Source: Amblyomma americanum
Lineage: Eukaryota > Arthropoda > Arachnida > Ixodida > Ixodidae
DNA: 64,000 nucleotides
Direction: 5' to 3'
Assembly: GCF_052857255.1 (NCBI RefSeq)
Contig: NC_135507.1
Location: forward strand, 75,573,850 to 75,637,849
Shown: in pieces, positions 12,001-20,343 of the stretch
How positions within the stretch are numbered: the stretch's first letter is position 1
Layout: every line of letters begins with the position of its first letter
The notes under the pieces: generated by a model
Told to the model about the DNA's origin: nothing
Seen by the model: the letters and a program-made list of their open reading frames with translations, nothing else
Databases searched by the model: none
Made by a program: the position numbers and the translations under genes

Positions 12001-15000
12001 AATGGGTGTGCTCGGCAATGGACCAAGCAAAGCTCAATTTCGGGGATGGTCCTGCAGGGTAAGGATGGCAACCCATGGTATGACACGATGAATGTCCCAA
12101 GCATGGTTAGGACCACCCAAAACTCGACCTAGGAATGATCTTGGCCGAATCTGACTGCTGATAAATCTGGATGTGTTAGGGTGGAAGACAAGCTTGACTT
12201 AGCCTAAAAATAGAATTGACCCACCTCCAAAATTTGGACCCCCGAAATTTAGGTGGCATACCCACGTTCCCTACCAACCTGGGACACCCCCAAAATGGGC
12301 TTGGTCCACCTTCAAAACTTGGGTGGTTTCGCCTCCATTGAAACATGGCCGCCGTGGTCGGGTTCGAACCCGGGTACTCCGGCTTAGTAGCTGAGCGCCC
12401 TAACCACTGAGCCACCGCGACAAGTCCCGCAAGCACTGCTGCGACTGAAGGAAGGATGAAAACCGAAGTGCACAGGCCTGCCCACTGGCTCAAGCTAAGC
12501 CACAACCGCTGTCACGTCCAGACAGAGGAGAGCTGAAAGATTGAAAGAGCAGGTGCCCCCCAAATCAGCTTCTCCCTGGCAAGCACTGGTTGTTCCTTTG
12601 AACAACATTGTAGACTCCATTGATATTTAAGGAAAGGGGCATAATTGGCTCCCTGGGTAAGTGGACACCTCAACTGCACTTTGAGCTACATGGCAGTGGC
12701 TACAGACACATGTGTGGGAGGAGGGAGTGGCAACCTGCAGGAAGGAGTGGTAACCCCCATGGGGCTGGGATCCAGGAGCTCTCAACAATGTGGCGAGGGC
12801 TCCTTATCAGGGGGCATATCTTGATAAACCGCCCTCTTCGTTTCCCATGACCTTGTTGTTGCGACGCGTGACTTGTTTTTAAATCTTTGCTCTCACAGCA
12901 CAGCAGCCGCAGCAATAGTAACTCAGCTTGAGCCAGTGGGCAGGCCCGTGCACTTTCTTTTTCATTCTTCTTTCAGTTGCAACAACAAAAACACATGTGC
13001 GATGTATATGCTGGCACAGCGTTGACAACGCTCTGGCAAAAACGCGGCACTGGAGCGCATATGTACCCGCCTCAGTGGCTAGGGCACTTGGCTACTGATC
13101 CAGAGTATCGGGGTTCCAACCCGACCCCAGCGACAGCCTTACGATGGAGGCGAAACACAAGGCACCGGTGCTGTGCAATGTCAGTGCATCTTGAAGATCC
13201 CCAGATGGCCGAAATTATTATGGAGCCCTCCCCTAAGGCATTTTTTCCTTATCTCTTCCCTTAGGGCATGGTTCAGGTGTCTGCCAAGATGCCAGACTGA
13301 TACTGGGCCATTTCCTTTTCCCAAAAAAACCAATTTTAATTTTCAATAGGCCCTCCAGTCCACTCCTTTGATTTTGAGGAAAGGCCCTAACTGGCTTCCC
13401 GGGTCAGTGGACACCTCAATAACCTCAATCCCACTTTGAGCTCCCTGGCCTGGCAGTGGTCTGTCGCCACACGTGCCTGAGGAAGTGGCTTTCTATCCCT
13501 ACCGGGCTGGAACCTAGGAGCTGTCACTAATGTGGCAAGGGCTCCTTATCACCGGGTGCATCTGTTGCTAAACCGTCCTCGTCGTTTCGGATGACGCGGT
13601 TGTTGCGACGAGCGACTTTTGTAGCGAGAGCTGCACTTCACTACCAGTCAAGCATTTCGCTGAGGTCCGGAGAGGCCAATTGTACGCATGCGCCGTTACC
13701 ATGGCAACCCGAGAGGAGCAGCAGGTGCGGCGTACGCTTCGCCCTCGTTGCGGCCGCGCGCCCGCTCCACCGTCGGAGCCATGCGTGACGTCACGCGGAT
13801 GAGTAGCAGTGCGCATGCGCCGATAACCATGGTAACCAGAGACCCCACAGGTGCGCCGCGCGCTTCGTCGCCACTTCGCCGCACGCCGCTCTATCACCCG
13901 AACCGCGCGTCGCATGCGCAGCATTGCGTGTAAAAGGCGGAGATGTAATGGGCGACTGTATCAAAGTTCGATATGGATGCACAGAAGGAGAGTTCAGCCG
14001 CTGCTTAATGGGACCCGCCGCGGTGGCTCAGTGGTTAGGGCGCTCGGCTACTGATCCGGAGTAACCGGGTTCGAACCCGACCGCGGCGGCTGCGTTTTTA
14101 TGGAGTAATAACGCTAAGGCGCCCGTGTGCTGTGCGATGTCAGTGCACGTTAAAGATCCCCAGGTGGTCGAAATTATCCGGAGCCCACCACTACGGCACC
14201 TCTTTCACACCCTCCTTTCCCCCTTCCCTTACGGCGCGGTTCAGGTGTTCAGCGATATATGAGACAGATACTGCGTCATTTCCTTTCCCCAAACACCAAT
14301 TATTATTATTATCAATTATTATAAGGCTACTCGGCTTATTCTGAGGAAAGGCACTGATCCGGATCCGGAGTTCCCGGGCTCGAACCCGACCGCGGCGGCT
14401 GTGTTTTTATGGAGGCAAAACGCTAAGGCGCCCGTGTGCTATGCGATGTCAGTGCACGTTAAAGATCCCTAGGTGGTCGAAATTATTCCGGAGCCCTCCA
14501 CTACGGCACCCCTTCTTTCACTCCCTCCTTTATGTCTTCCCTTATGGCGCGGTTCAGGTGTCCAACGATATATGAGACAGATACTGCGCCATTTCCTTTC
14601 CCTAAAAACAATTATTTATATTCGTCTACTGATCCGGAGCACCCGGGTTCTAACCCGACAGCGGCGGCAGCGTTTCGATTGAGGCGAAACGCATAGGCGC
14701 CCCTATGCTGTGCGATGTCAGTGCAGGTTAAAGATCCCCAGGTGGTCGAAGTTTCTCCGAAGCCCTCCACTACGGCACCTCTTTCTTCCTTTCTCTCTGT
14801 CCCTCCTTTATCCATTCCATACGGCGCGGTTGAGGTGTCCGCCAGGATATGCGAGGCAGTTACTGCTCCATTTCCTTTCCTCAAAAACCAATTTCCAATT
14901 TTCACATACCGCACCCAGTGCTCCTACTTACTTTTCTTTCCTTTTTTTCTAATAAAAGTTGTTTCCATCCATCCATCAATTCATCCTACTTTTATTTTTA

Positions 15001-18000
15001 TTTTCCTGTGGTCTCAGAAAATAAAATACGGTTATCAATTTTTCGCGCATGTCTTAGTATCATCACAATGCCCAACTTTTCTAAACAATAGCTGTCAATA
15101 TTACTACATTACCAATGTTACTAGATTTTCTGAACTGCATAACCTCTTACTATCTAAAATAAAATCCAAATCAGGTAAACAATAGACTTTCTTTTTTTGC
15201 TGTCCCTGTTAGGAATTCTCTAGCCACAATCATCAAATTACTCAGTTCAGAGCCTTCATTCAGCAATAGCTATAAAAAGAAACACGTGTTTGCTAAATAT
15301 CTACAATTGACATTTGCTTGAGCCCTGTATATGTGTGCTACTTCTTGCTTGTGCACCACACTTTCACCTTGTTTTAACTTGCTTTTTGTGTAGCATACTT
15401 AACTGATATTGTGTACGTGTCTCATTCTGAAACTTAAGGGAAAAGGTAGTCTCAGAAAGCATGCAATTTAAGGCGCATATGTCGTCGGTCCGGACCCCTG
15501 TCGCAAGCTAGCCTCTAACTAGACTAAAACATGCAAGCTATATGCAAAGAGAAATGCTATGGCACCACCCGGAACGCCGTATGACAAACGGTTTCCCAAA
15601 ATTTTGGTGCGAATGCAGTCGGGAGTTGGTTTTTTTGGGGAAAGAAAATGGCAAAATATGTCTCGCATATGGCAAAGTATGTCTCGCATATCGGCGGACA
15701 CCTGAACCGCGCCTTAAGGGAAGGGATAGCCATACTGAGGTCAGCCAGTGATGCCATCGCTGGGATTTCACGTACGATTTCTTCGGGGACTGGGGTATCC
15801 CTTAAAAAGGCGTAGTCGGTTTGTGGACGCGGTTTTGCGAGGCGCGTCTCTTTCCTCTCACGTTATCTTGAGTGGATCAGCTCCATCCACTGCAGGCTCC
15901 TGCAATTTCCTTAATAACAATTGGTTTTTGTGGAAAGGAATTGGCGCAGTGTCTGTCTCATATATCGTTGGACACCTGAACCGCGTCGTAAGGGAGGGGA
16001 TAAAGGAGGGACTGAGAGAAGAAAGGAAGGAAAAGGTTTAGTGGAGGGCTCCGGAATAATTTCGACAACCTGGGGATCTTTAATGTGCACTGACATCGCA
16101 CAGCACACGGGCGCAATTTCCTTCTCATTCTTCCTTTAGCGACGGCCCAAAGCAATTTCCTTCCCATTCTTCCTTTAGGCCGCCACTGTGGCTCAGTGGT
16201 TATGGCGCTCAGCTGCTGACCCTGAAGATGCGGGTTCGATCCCAGCCGCGGCGGTCGAAATTTAGATGGAGGCGAAATTCTAGAGGCCCGCGTACTGTGC
16301 GATGTCAGTGCACGTTAAAGAACCTCAGGTGGTCGAAATTATACCGGAGCCCTCCACTAAGGCGTCCCTCATAGCCTGAGTCGCTTCGGGACGTTAAACC
16401 CCTATAAACCATAAACCAAACCATTCTTCCTTTAGTCACAGCACACACTACCCATTCATCAACTTTGAGCCTTATTGAGTCAATTAACTGACCTATGAGG
16501 TGACGTGAGAGGTACCACTTATTCCCGTGGACACATGGTGCGGACAACTTCCGGTGACGGCTTTTCGTTCGCAGGAGCCATATAATGCTTTCGCAATAAG
16601 GAAAAGCCCTAAGCGGGCGAAAGGCTCCGAAGCTCCGTGAACGGTGTGATAATGACCTTCAGCATCTCCATCGAAAGTTACACGTGGCGGCAAGCCGACG
16701 AACAAGACGTGATGACTAATGGTGACGATATGATGTAATGGCTCCTGGCCTTGCGGGAGCGCTCCATCTGGCGCCACTGCCCGCTTCTTTCTCTTTCTAG
16801 TCTGTGACGCTATCATTTAAATACGGCGTACAGCAAGCAGTAGGTGCCACCGCGCATAACGCCATTAGCGCAATCCCGCGGCCATCAGATAACGCAGACG
16901 CGGCGCCGCCTGTTATCTATAACGGACACCCTTAACCGCCAGCCTGAGTACGCGGGAGCCGCTCAAAAAGGCCCCTTTTCGGCTTCCGCTACTGCTTCCG
17001 CCGCGGAGGACATGTTGTCGACGTCATATGAAAGCTGCTAAAAAAAAAAAAAACGCCGTATTCGCCAAAGCGTGCATTTTCCCGCAGATTTCAGAAGCGC
17101 GTTTTTTTCCCTCTTGTTTTTATCTTGTCCTCCACGTAGAGGTTTTAAGCGAAATCGCAAAGTTGAATCAGGGCTAACTAGTTCGTTATTTCCACGCGAA
17201 CAATGGTCTGGCACTCTGATCAACTGAGCTCGTAACCCTTCTCTTAATCCATGCTGCATCGATCGAGCCATCCCCGCAGGATAAATTCCTCCCAATGCTT
17301 TTAGAAACCGTGACGTCACACTTTGCAAATCATACGTGGAAACAGTATTATTGCAAACCACTCCGCATGACAAAAAAAAAACGATCTCAGCTAGCGAACG
17401 TTACGTTTATATTGAATTACCTCGCTACATCGAACAACTGATATGCTTACGCGTTTTTTCCCGTATCTTGACAGCGTTCGCTTCACAACATAACGATGTC
17501 TACAAAAACTGCCTATTGTTACGAGCTGGATTACATTCAAGCGGCGCGGTTCTAATTACAAATAAATAATAAACAGCAAACAAAGCTTAATCTGGGCTAA
17601 TCGATGCATCCCGAAGTAAAAAACAGAAATTGTGGAGCCAGGAACAGCGCACAGGTGGTCAGAAAGGGCACTATTCATTACTTTTTTTTACTTAAAGTTA
17701 ACATACAGTTGCTACTAGCAGTCTATGTCAGCCAGACCACCGTTTATAAAGCTTTTGAGCCAGACGGTGTGTAGTCATCGCCTGGCAAAAAAAAAAAGAA
17801 GGAATACGACAGCAGTAACCTTGACGAAGAATCGCGGCTCAAAAGGTGAGCGCACGCACACCTGCACAGCCACGCACCTACAACAATTTCACAAAACGGA
17901 CACAGCTTTTTTTTTTTTTTTTTTCAAACTGCGCTGGCGTGCATGATTCCCGACGCCTATGAATTCGCCTTCGATTCAACGCCCTGCGCTTGCCTAGAAT

Positions 18001-19381
18001 TCACTTTTCTCTTTTTCATTTCGCCATCGCCACAAAACGACCAGCGCAAACGTCAGTAGCTTTTCTCAGAAGGGCGGGGACCCAGCGGCCACGTTGGCCC
18101 ATCAAGATTCCCAGACGCCCTGATCGCCGAAACCAATTATAGGCGGGCTGCTGACCGCGCACACAAGAGTAACAAAAACACGCAGTCTTTGTCATTTCTT
18201 TTTTGTGGGCACGCTATCATATATAACAGCTCGGAACGAGAACGGGTTTCATTTCACTTTCCTTCTCGTCAATGCACTGATTGGTCAAACTAAATATCGA
18301 CGTTCGAGGTGTGCCGCAATCTGAAATACTGGCCTGCAATGTTTTAACGACAGGCATTTTTTTTCCCCGCGACTAGACGGTCAATGCCATTGTCAAAGTG
18401 AAAGTCCTTTTAGAGTGACGGCCGCGGGCTATTTGTATTATCAAGCAGGCATCCCCACTGTAGGCTTCGTCGATAAAGCGCAATGGATATCATTGAGTCA
18501 GAAAAAGAAAATTCGCTACGTTTGTGTTTATGCTCTGTGAAAAACACGAGCACGATATGAAAGGCCGCACATGTGGAGAAGGCTGTGTGTGGCGCGAATT
18601 TCGACACGAAAGAGAACGCCACTCGTCGCTTGAACAAGCAGTAAATTTAGAACTCGCGTCCTTCTTTAGAATTGCTCCCTCGCAAATACTAGATGTCATC
18701 TTGAGAAATTGATGACCACAGTCTATAAACGATTACCTACAGTGCGAGGTCCAATCCATCAAGAAAAAGTTTATGGGTGAAGGCCAATTTATGCATAACT
18801 TTTTCACCACATTGTTCCCGCTGCACTAAAAGCTGACAACAAAGCGTCGATGGAAATGACAGTGAACACATCTAGAAGTACAGTTACACATAACTCAGGT
18901 CACTACAATTTTTATTCTTTCCAGTGATTACACACGCCGGATATTTTTTTTTTTTTAGAGCGTTTGCAACCATCTATTCTTTCGCGTTACCTTCAGTACA
19001 GAACGAGAGGTGTGCAAACACGAATAACATACCTGGCCGACCCCCAAGAAATACGGCGACGGAAACCTGTCGGGGCGAGACAAGAAGCAAAAAGCGCACA
19101 GTCAAACGTCTCCTCCGCGAACTGACAATCCAGACAGCTGAGCAAGACGAAATGGAAACGCGCGTGTTCGCGAGAAGTGAAAAGAATAAATGAAATTGAC
19201 AGCTAAGGCGCAAGGTTGAAGAACGTAGAATGCCGCTGTTGAGCTTGCGGTCCACTCACCCGTACGTAGTGAGCACGACTTTGTTGACGACGATTATCAA
19301 AAACGAAACGATGCCATAGAAGAGCGCAGACAGAATTTTGGCCCGGGCTGGGACCCGGTTGGTGACGAGCGGCTCGTCCAT
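1..19381 (-). CDS. SLC35D1: SLC35D-type nucleotide-sugar transporter gene (9 exons seen, 3' end outside window)
   Basis: This gene encodes a multi-pass membrane antiporter of the SLC35D branch of the drug/metabolite (TPT/EamA) superfamily. In animals, members carry UDP-glucuronate, UDP-N-acetylgalactosamine or related sugars from cytosol into ER/Golgi for glycosaminoglycan synthesis and Notch glycosylation. Nine minus-strand exons were assembled by eye: 19260-19381, 19033-19066, 11037-11123, 10448-10515, 7653-7724, 5929-5997, 2658-2760, 959-1051 and 1-44. All are flanked by AG/GT and the codon phases match at every junction. They give about 230 residues of a family usually near 330-350. Diagnostic stretches are LFYGIVSF and VVNKVVLTTYGFPSP (exons 1-2), LPMFTALRRFSIL (exon 5), AMVGGAVIAA (exon 6), LLNDFFTAAN (exon 7) and LFYNALLM (exon 8). 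I recognise the D1/D2 group, like fly frc; the exact paralogue and substrate are not determinable here. The last third lies left of the window. Confidence 0.9.
45..958 (-). other. SLC35D intron 8
   Basis: No coding exon or recognisable transposon was found. The only notable structure is a C-rich low-complexity tract at about 365-394. ORFs here show no recognisable protein. Confidence 0.7.
959..1051 (-). CDS. SLC35D1: SLC35D exon 8
   Basis: Thirty-one codons (residues 186-216) carry DLSNYELLFYNALLMVVP and a helix ending in GDLAM, equal to the family's ELGKYG-L-YNA-FM segment (helix 7). The acceptor is CCTCCCAG and the donor GTGAGT. Confidence 0.92.
1269..2174 (+). mobile_element. Tigger/pogo-like DNA transposon, internally deleted
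   Basis: The ends form near-perfect 25-bp inverted repeats. The left end reads CAGTGAAAGCTCGTTAATTC and the inverted right end CAGTAAAAGCTCGTTAATTC. The element is flanked by TA at 1267-1268 and 2175-2176, the target duplication of Tc1/mariner-pogo elements. Subterminal copies of the motif GTTAATTCG recur near both ends. At 906 bp it is shorter than an autonomous Tigger (over 2 kb). It lies in SLC35D intron 7, antisense to the gene. Confidence 0.8.
1786..2003 (+). pseudogene. C-terminal remnant of Tigger-type transposase
   Basis: The frame contains HEIIQEVTG, an acidic stretch DDSSEDDDCEH and EAAEALSVLEDFC, ending in LLELL-stop. This resembles the acidic C-terminal tail of jerky/Tigger transposases. 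The DDE catalytic core and the CENP-B-like DNA-binding domain are missing, so it cannot act alone. Confidence 0.5.
2271..2491 (-). repeat. Degenerate tRNA-derived SINE (tail A type)
   Basis: Read on the minus strand, it retains a B-box-like GATCAAACC complement, the central GGAGCCCTCCAC-like block and the GTTAAACCC tail of the Ruka-like SINEs elsewhere in the window. It is heavily diverged. A 26-bp segment around GTTCTTGAACGTACCAG is tandemly duplicated at about 2348-2401. Confidence 0.55.
2658..2760 (-). CDS. SLC35D1: SLC35D exon 7
   Basis: It encodes residues 151-185: RDLTFDFSGY, helix 6 VLLNDFFTAAN, then the KxxD-type loop ending VVDAK. The match to the family's SDLAF-L-GY----NDI-TAAN block is clear. 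The acceptor is TGTGCAG and the donor GTAAAT. Here the family's usual SDL is CRDL. Confidence 0.92.
4064..4266 (-). mobile_element. Ruka-like tRNA SINE, tail A, with target duplication
   Basis: On the minus strand the order is tRNA-like head (A box ...GGCTCAGTGGTTATGGCGC-like; B box GTTTGATCCC), central body with GTGCACGCTAAAGAGC, then tail GGCATCCCTCATAGCC...CGTTAAGCCCCCATAAACC. It is flanked by a perfect 17-bp duplication, CCATTTTTAGGCTTATG, at 4047-4063 and 4267-4283. RNA polymerase III would transcribe such a SINE; it encodes no protein and needs a LINE for mobility. Confidence 0.8.
4540..4972 (+). repeat. GTGACGTCA minisatellite, 4 copies of about 115 bp
   Basis: The phrase ACGTCAT(A/G)CCAGCTGTGG recurs at 4561, 4676, 4791 and 4895, giving periods of 115, 115 and 104 bp. 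Units are GC-rich and highly similar. Each has CAACTCGGCTCGTCGC and GATCGTCCCAGCGAATCC. The array begins just after ATTGACCTTTAGCGTGACCT, a phrase shared with the array at 55560-55960. Confidence 0.9.
4989..5357 (+). pseudogene. STPR-like repeat coding remnant
   Basis: The 122-codon frame contains Arg/Glu-rich repeats: RRAEETYEKREQRLAKRR and RKRQRAQETPEERSARLEK. These resemble the 23-residue STPR repeat of FMBP-1-type DNA-binding proteins, also seen at the N-terminus of some arthropod transposon proteins. After ARLEK the frame departs from the copy at 7081-7305, indicating a frameshift. Function, if any, is unknown; it is most likely a transposon relic. Confidence 0.4.
5929..5997 (-). CDS. 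SLC35D1: SLC35D exon 6
   Basis: It encodes residues 128-150 plus two bases. The charged KKPS turn is followed by helix 5 (VVISVFAMVGGAVIAA), matching the VFAMI-GAF-AA segment of vertebrate SLC35D. The acceptor is CTTTTTTCAG and the donor GTGAGT. Confidence 0.9.
7062..7340 (-). repeat. Inverted copy of the STPR-like repeat
   Basis: Read on the minus strand this segment is highly similar to plus-strand 5160-5406, ending in the shared phrase TTAACCAGAGCTAAACC. Together they form an inverted pair about 1.7 kb apart in the same gene (introns 5 and 6 of SLC35D). Confidence 0.75.
7081..7305 (-). pseudogene. STPR-like open frame in the inverted copy
   Basis: Seventy-five codons stay open to a TAG at 7083-7081. 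They contain RKRQRAQETPEVRAARLEK, followed by degenerate repeats RNEDAARRSRAMSRSDS and RECRNEMLLRRRAKEMKL. No start codon is evident. It is better preserved than the plus-strand copy, which frameshifts. It is probably the C-terminal end of a transposon ORF or a non-autonomous relic. Confidence 0.4.
7653..7724 (-). CDS. SLC35D1: SLC35D exon 5
   Basis: It encodes residues 104-127 and two bases of 128. LPMFTALRRFSIL is the most conserved motif of the family and lies at the start of helix 4; MTMIGEYLVL follows. The acceptor is TTTGCAG and the donor GTAAGC. Codons split 2+1 on both sides. Confidence 0.92.
8013..8818. mobile_element. DNA transposon with CCGTATTTAC termini
   Basis: The left end CCGTATTTACTTGCGTAATT and the inverted right end TCGTATTTACATGCATCATT are similar. 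Both continue into matching subterminal sequence (GCGTACCCC / GTGCACTATT), with an extra GCAAATTAGGCGG block inside the right end. TA flanks both ends (8011-8012 and 8819-8820), suggesting a Tc1/mariner-superfamily element. No transposase is visible. A GT/G-rich microsatellite sits at 8563-8597. Confidence 0.55.
9055..9640. repeat. Partial CCGTATTTAC-type repeat
   Basis: The phrase TACCGTATTTACCAGATTCTAACACGC marks one terminus of an element related to the 8013-8818 type. No matching right end was found, so the right boundary is a guess. The minus-strand frame at 9124-9414 contains NTSATCKRPNRHHVVV but matches no family I know. Confidence 0.35.
10448..10515 (-). CDS. SLC35D1: SLC35D exon 4
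   Basis: It encodes residues 82-103 plus two bases: VFPLPLFFGANLVCGLGGTQKI. This matches the FPLPLLY-GN--GL-(G/S)T-K segment of SLC35D1/D2 (helix 3). The acceptor is TTTTTTCCAG and the donor GTGTGT. The split codon is completed as Ser by exon 5. Confidence 0.9.
10516..11036 (-). other. SLC35D intron 3
   Basis: A 521-bp intron with nothing recognisable inside. Confidence 0.7.
11037..11123 (-). CDS. SLC35D1: SLC35D exon 3
   Basis: Twenty-nine codons (residues 53-81) form membrane helix 2 (MAITISLIWALRQAG) and the short loop FIDFP that is typical of the family. The acceptor is TTGCCTTACAG and the donor GTGAGA. Intron 2 upstream is 7.9 kb and rich in SINEs. Confidence 0.9.
12325..12420 (-). repeat. 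SINE head (tRNA-like), minus strand
   Basis: On the minus strand, GTGGCTCAGTGGTTAGGGCG (A box) and GGGTTCGAACCCGACC (B box) precede a short body. The downstream body and tail are absent or too diverged. Confidence 0.7.
12612..12872 (+). repeat. Direct duplicate segment, copy 1
   Basis: This 260-bp segment is repeated at 13360-13616. Shared phrases include GTGGACACCTCAA, CACTTTGAGCT, GGCAGTGG, AATGTGGC(G/A)AGGGCTCCTTATCA and GTTGTTGCGACG. The family is not recognised and it is non-coding. Confidence 0.75.
13062..13350 (+). mobile_element. tRNA SINE, tail B, diverged
   Basis: It shows the head (CCTCAGTGGCTAGGGCACTT; B box GGGTTCCAACCC), body with AATGTCAGTGCAT and GAAGATCCCCAG, and tail B with GGTTCAGGTGTCTGCC and GGGCCATTTCCTTTTCCC, ending in an AT-rich run. 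Confidence 0.75.
13360..13616 (+). repeat. Direct duplicate segment, copy 2
   Basis: This is the partner of 12612-12872, in the same orientation and about 750 bp away. SINE 13062-13350 lies directly before it. Differences are scattered substitutions plus small indels, so the duplication is old. Confidence 0.75.
13600..13940. other. CpG-rich intronic patch with internal 125-bp duplication
   Basis: GC content and CpG frequency are clearly above the flanks. The phrase GCGCATGCGCCG(T/A)TA/ACCATGG recurs about 125 bp apart (13686 and 13811), each followed by a CAGGTGCG phrase, and GTGACGTCACG lies between. It could be a regulatory island or an unrecognised repeat. Confidence 0.4.
14014..14322 (+). 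mobile_element. Full-length tRNA SINE, tail B
   Basis: The head CGCGGTGGCTCAGTGGTTAG (A box) and GGGTTCGAACCC (B box) is followed by body GATGTCAGTGCACGTTAAAG and tail B GGCGCGGTTCAGGTGT...CATTTCCTTTCCCC, then an ATT-rich end. It is the first unit of a head-to-tail cluster. Confidence 0.85.
14354..14615 (+). mobile_element. 5'-truncated SINE, second unit of cluster
   Basis: It begins inside the head at CTGATCCGGA, keeps the B box (GGGCTCGAACCC), body and tail B, and lacks the A box. Only about 30 bp separate it from the preceding unit. Confidence 0.8.
14626..14908 (+). mobile_element. 5'-truncated SINE, third unit of cluster
   Basis: It starts at CTACTGATCCGGAGC, the same point as the second unit. 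It keeps B box, body and tail B and ends in CAAAAACCAATTTCC. The repeated truncation point suggests tandem duplication rather than independent insertions. Confidence 0.8.
15626..15731 (-). repeat. SINE 3' fragment, tail B
   Basis: On the minus strand it shows CCTTAAGGCGCGGTTCAGGTGTCCGCC and a CTTTCCCC-AAAAAACCAA tail. The phrase TATGTCTCGCATATGGCAAA is duplicated in tandem inside it (about 15658-15700). Head and most of the body are missing. Confidence 0.65.
15913..16112 (-). mobile_element. 5'-truncated SINE, tail B, with target duplication
   Basis: It contains body and tail B on the minus strand without the tRNA head. It is flanked by an 11-bp direct repeat, GCAATTTCCTT, at 15902-15912 and 16113-16123, which fits LINE-type insertion of a truncated copy. 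Confidence 0.75.
16179..16420 (+). mobile_element. Ruka-like tRNA SINE, tail A, with target duplication
   Basis: It is complete: head with GGCTCAGTGGTTATGGCGC and GGGTTCGATCCC, body GATGTCAGTGCACGTTAAAG, tail A CCCTCATAGCCTGAGTCGC...CGTTAAACCCC. It is flanked by a 15-bp duplication, CCATTCTTCCTTTAG, at 16164-16178 and 16421-16435. It appears relatively young. Confidence 0.85.
19033..19066 (-). CDS. SLC35D1: SLC35D exon 2, 34-nt microexon
   Basis: This microexon completes Gly41 and adds FPSPYFLGVGQ, the conserved loop/helix-2 entry of SLC35D proteins. The acceptor is CAG at 19069-19067 after a pyrimidine-rich tract, and the donor is GTATGT at 19032. The phases fit exon 1 (2+1) and exon 3 (phase 0). 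It is too short for ORF callers and would be missed without the protein match. Confidence 0.85.
19260..19381 (-). CDS. SLC35D1: SLC35D exon 1 (coding part)
   Basis: It encodes residues 1-40 plus two bases of codon 41. The start ATG at 19381-19379 sits in a strong Kozak context (ACCACCATGG). A short hydrophilic cytosolic head ending in RAKIL is followed by the first membrane helix, LFYGIVSFLIIVVN, and the family motif NKVVLTTYG. The donor is GTGAGT at 19259. Confidence 0.9.
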
Positions 19382-20343
19382 GGTGGTGCCGCACAGCCGG
19401 TTGAAAAGCCCGGCAACGGAGCACAGGCTTTCAAGTTATGGGAAGATGAGACGCCGAAGAAGTTGAAGCAGTCGTCACCACCGGGGCGGCACATGCATGG
19501 CACCTCTCACATACGCCATCAGCAGCGGCGAAGCGGGCGGTACTCGTGGCGCATCGAGCACCAGCACGAGCGAATGTATGCGCATAAGTGATGTCTGCGC
19601 GCGACAAACGGCGTTAGCAGAGACGACACACCGCGACGCGACACAGGTAACGCACAAACTACACAAGGCCGCCGCACACCGCGCACAGAACGTAGAGAGC
19701 TGGCGTGCGCTCCAAGCGTTACACCATGACAGATGCGAAGCTAGCCAGCTAGCGATGTTCTGAATCACGTGGTGCACCCACCAGAACATGAGGAAATGAC
19801 GTACAGCAAAAAGTTTTCTAAGTTGCCGTCAGAGAGCAGCACAAACCTAATCAAAGTGAGTATCACTGGTAACTACTTTATTTCAAAACTTAAAACTAAT
19901 ACCTTAGTTAAGGTATTTAAATCATTTACAAACATATTTTATTGTGGTTAGTTTTTATTTGTGTGAGTATAACGTAGTAATGCTTAAGTAAATTTTGTGG
20001 TTAGCAGCGACTCTAAACAGCGAGATCTAAAACTAACTTTCACGCATACCGTTCAGAAGATGAGAACATCCGGAGAGATGCTGAATGAGAAATGTAGGGC
20101 ACGGCAGTTTCTTCCGGCATTGCTCATCGTCGCTTGTGTAATGGACGTGCAGTTTCGGTGTGCGGTGAAGTTCGTCGCTGTTTATGCTGACGCCCAGCTC
20201 GAGAAAAGCGGGCGCCTCTGACGCCGCGATGTTTGTGAAGTGAGCGTCCAGCCGCGTGATTGCCCGGAGTGAGTGTGCGTGTGTGTATGTGCGGGGCTTT
20301 TTCTGTGGTTGGCGGGTGAGCCGAGGAGCGACCGAGCGTCGAC
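19382..20343. promoter_or_regulatory. Candidate bidirectional promoter of SLC35D and NCKAP1
   Basis: The two genes diverge with 962 bp between start codons, so both 5' UTRs and promoters must lie here unless upstream non-coding exons exist. Both ends are GC-rich (19382-19760 and 20095-20343), with a more AT-rich centre (19800-20000). I see no convincing TATA box. The start site of neither gene can be fixed from sequence alone. Confidence 0.55.

Larger units (their letters stand above)
11124..19032 (-). other. SLC35D intron 2 (7.9 kb, SINE-rich)
   Basis: It contains SINEs at 12325-12420, 13062-13350, 14014-14908, 15626-15731, 15913-16112 and 16179-16420, a duplicated unique segment (12612-12872 and 13360-13616) and a CpG-rich patch (13600-13940). 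The interval 16440-19030 shows no coding exon. The phrase AATGCTTTCGCAATA at 16583 resembles the ATTGCGAA(A)GC termini of the GTGACGTCA elements. Confidence 0.65.

Noticed and set aside
13568..13940. Overlapping ORFs on both strands in the CpG-rich patch
   Set aside because: Arg-rich translations in several frames reflect high GC, not protein coding.
14014..14090. tRNA-like A and B boxes in the SINE heads (also at 4200, 12400, 13090, 16200 and 50200)
   Set aside because: Each is followed by the SINE body and tail and lacks a proper tRNA acceptor stem, so they are SINE promoters, not tRNA genes.
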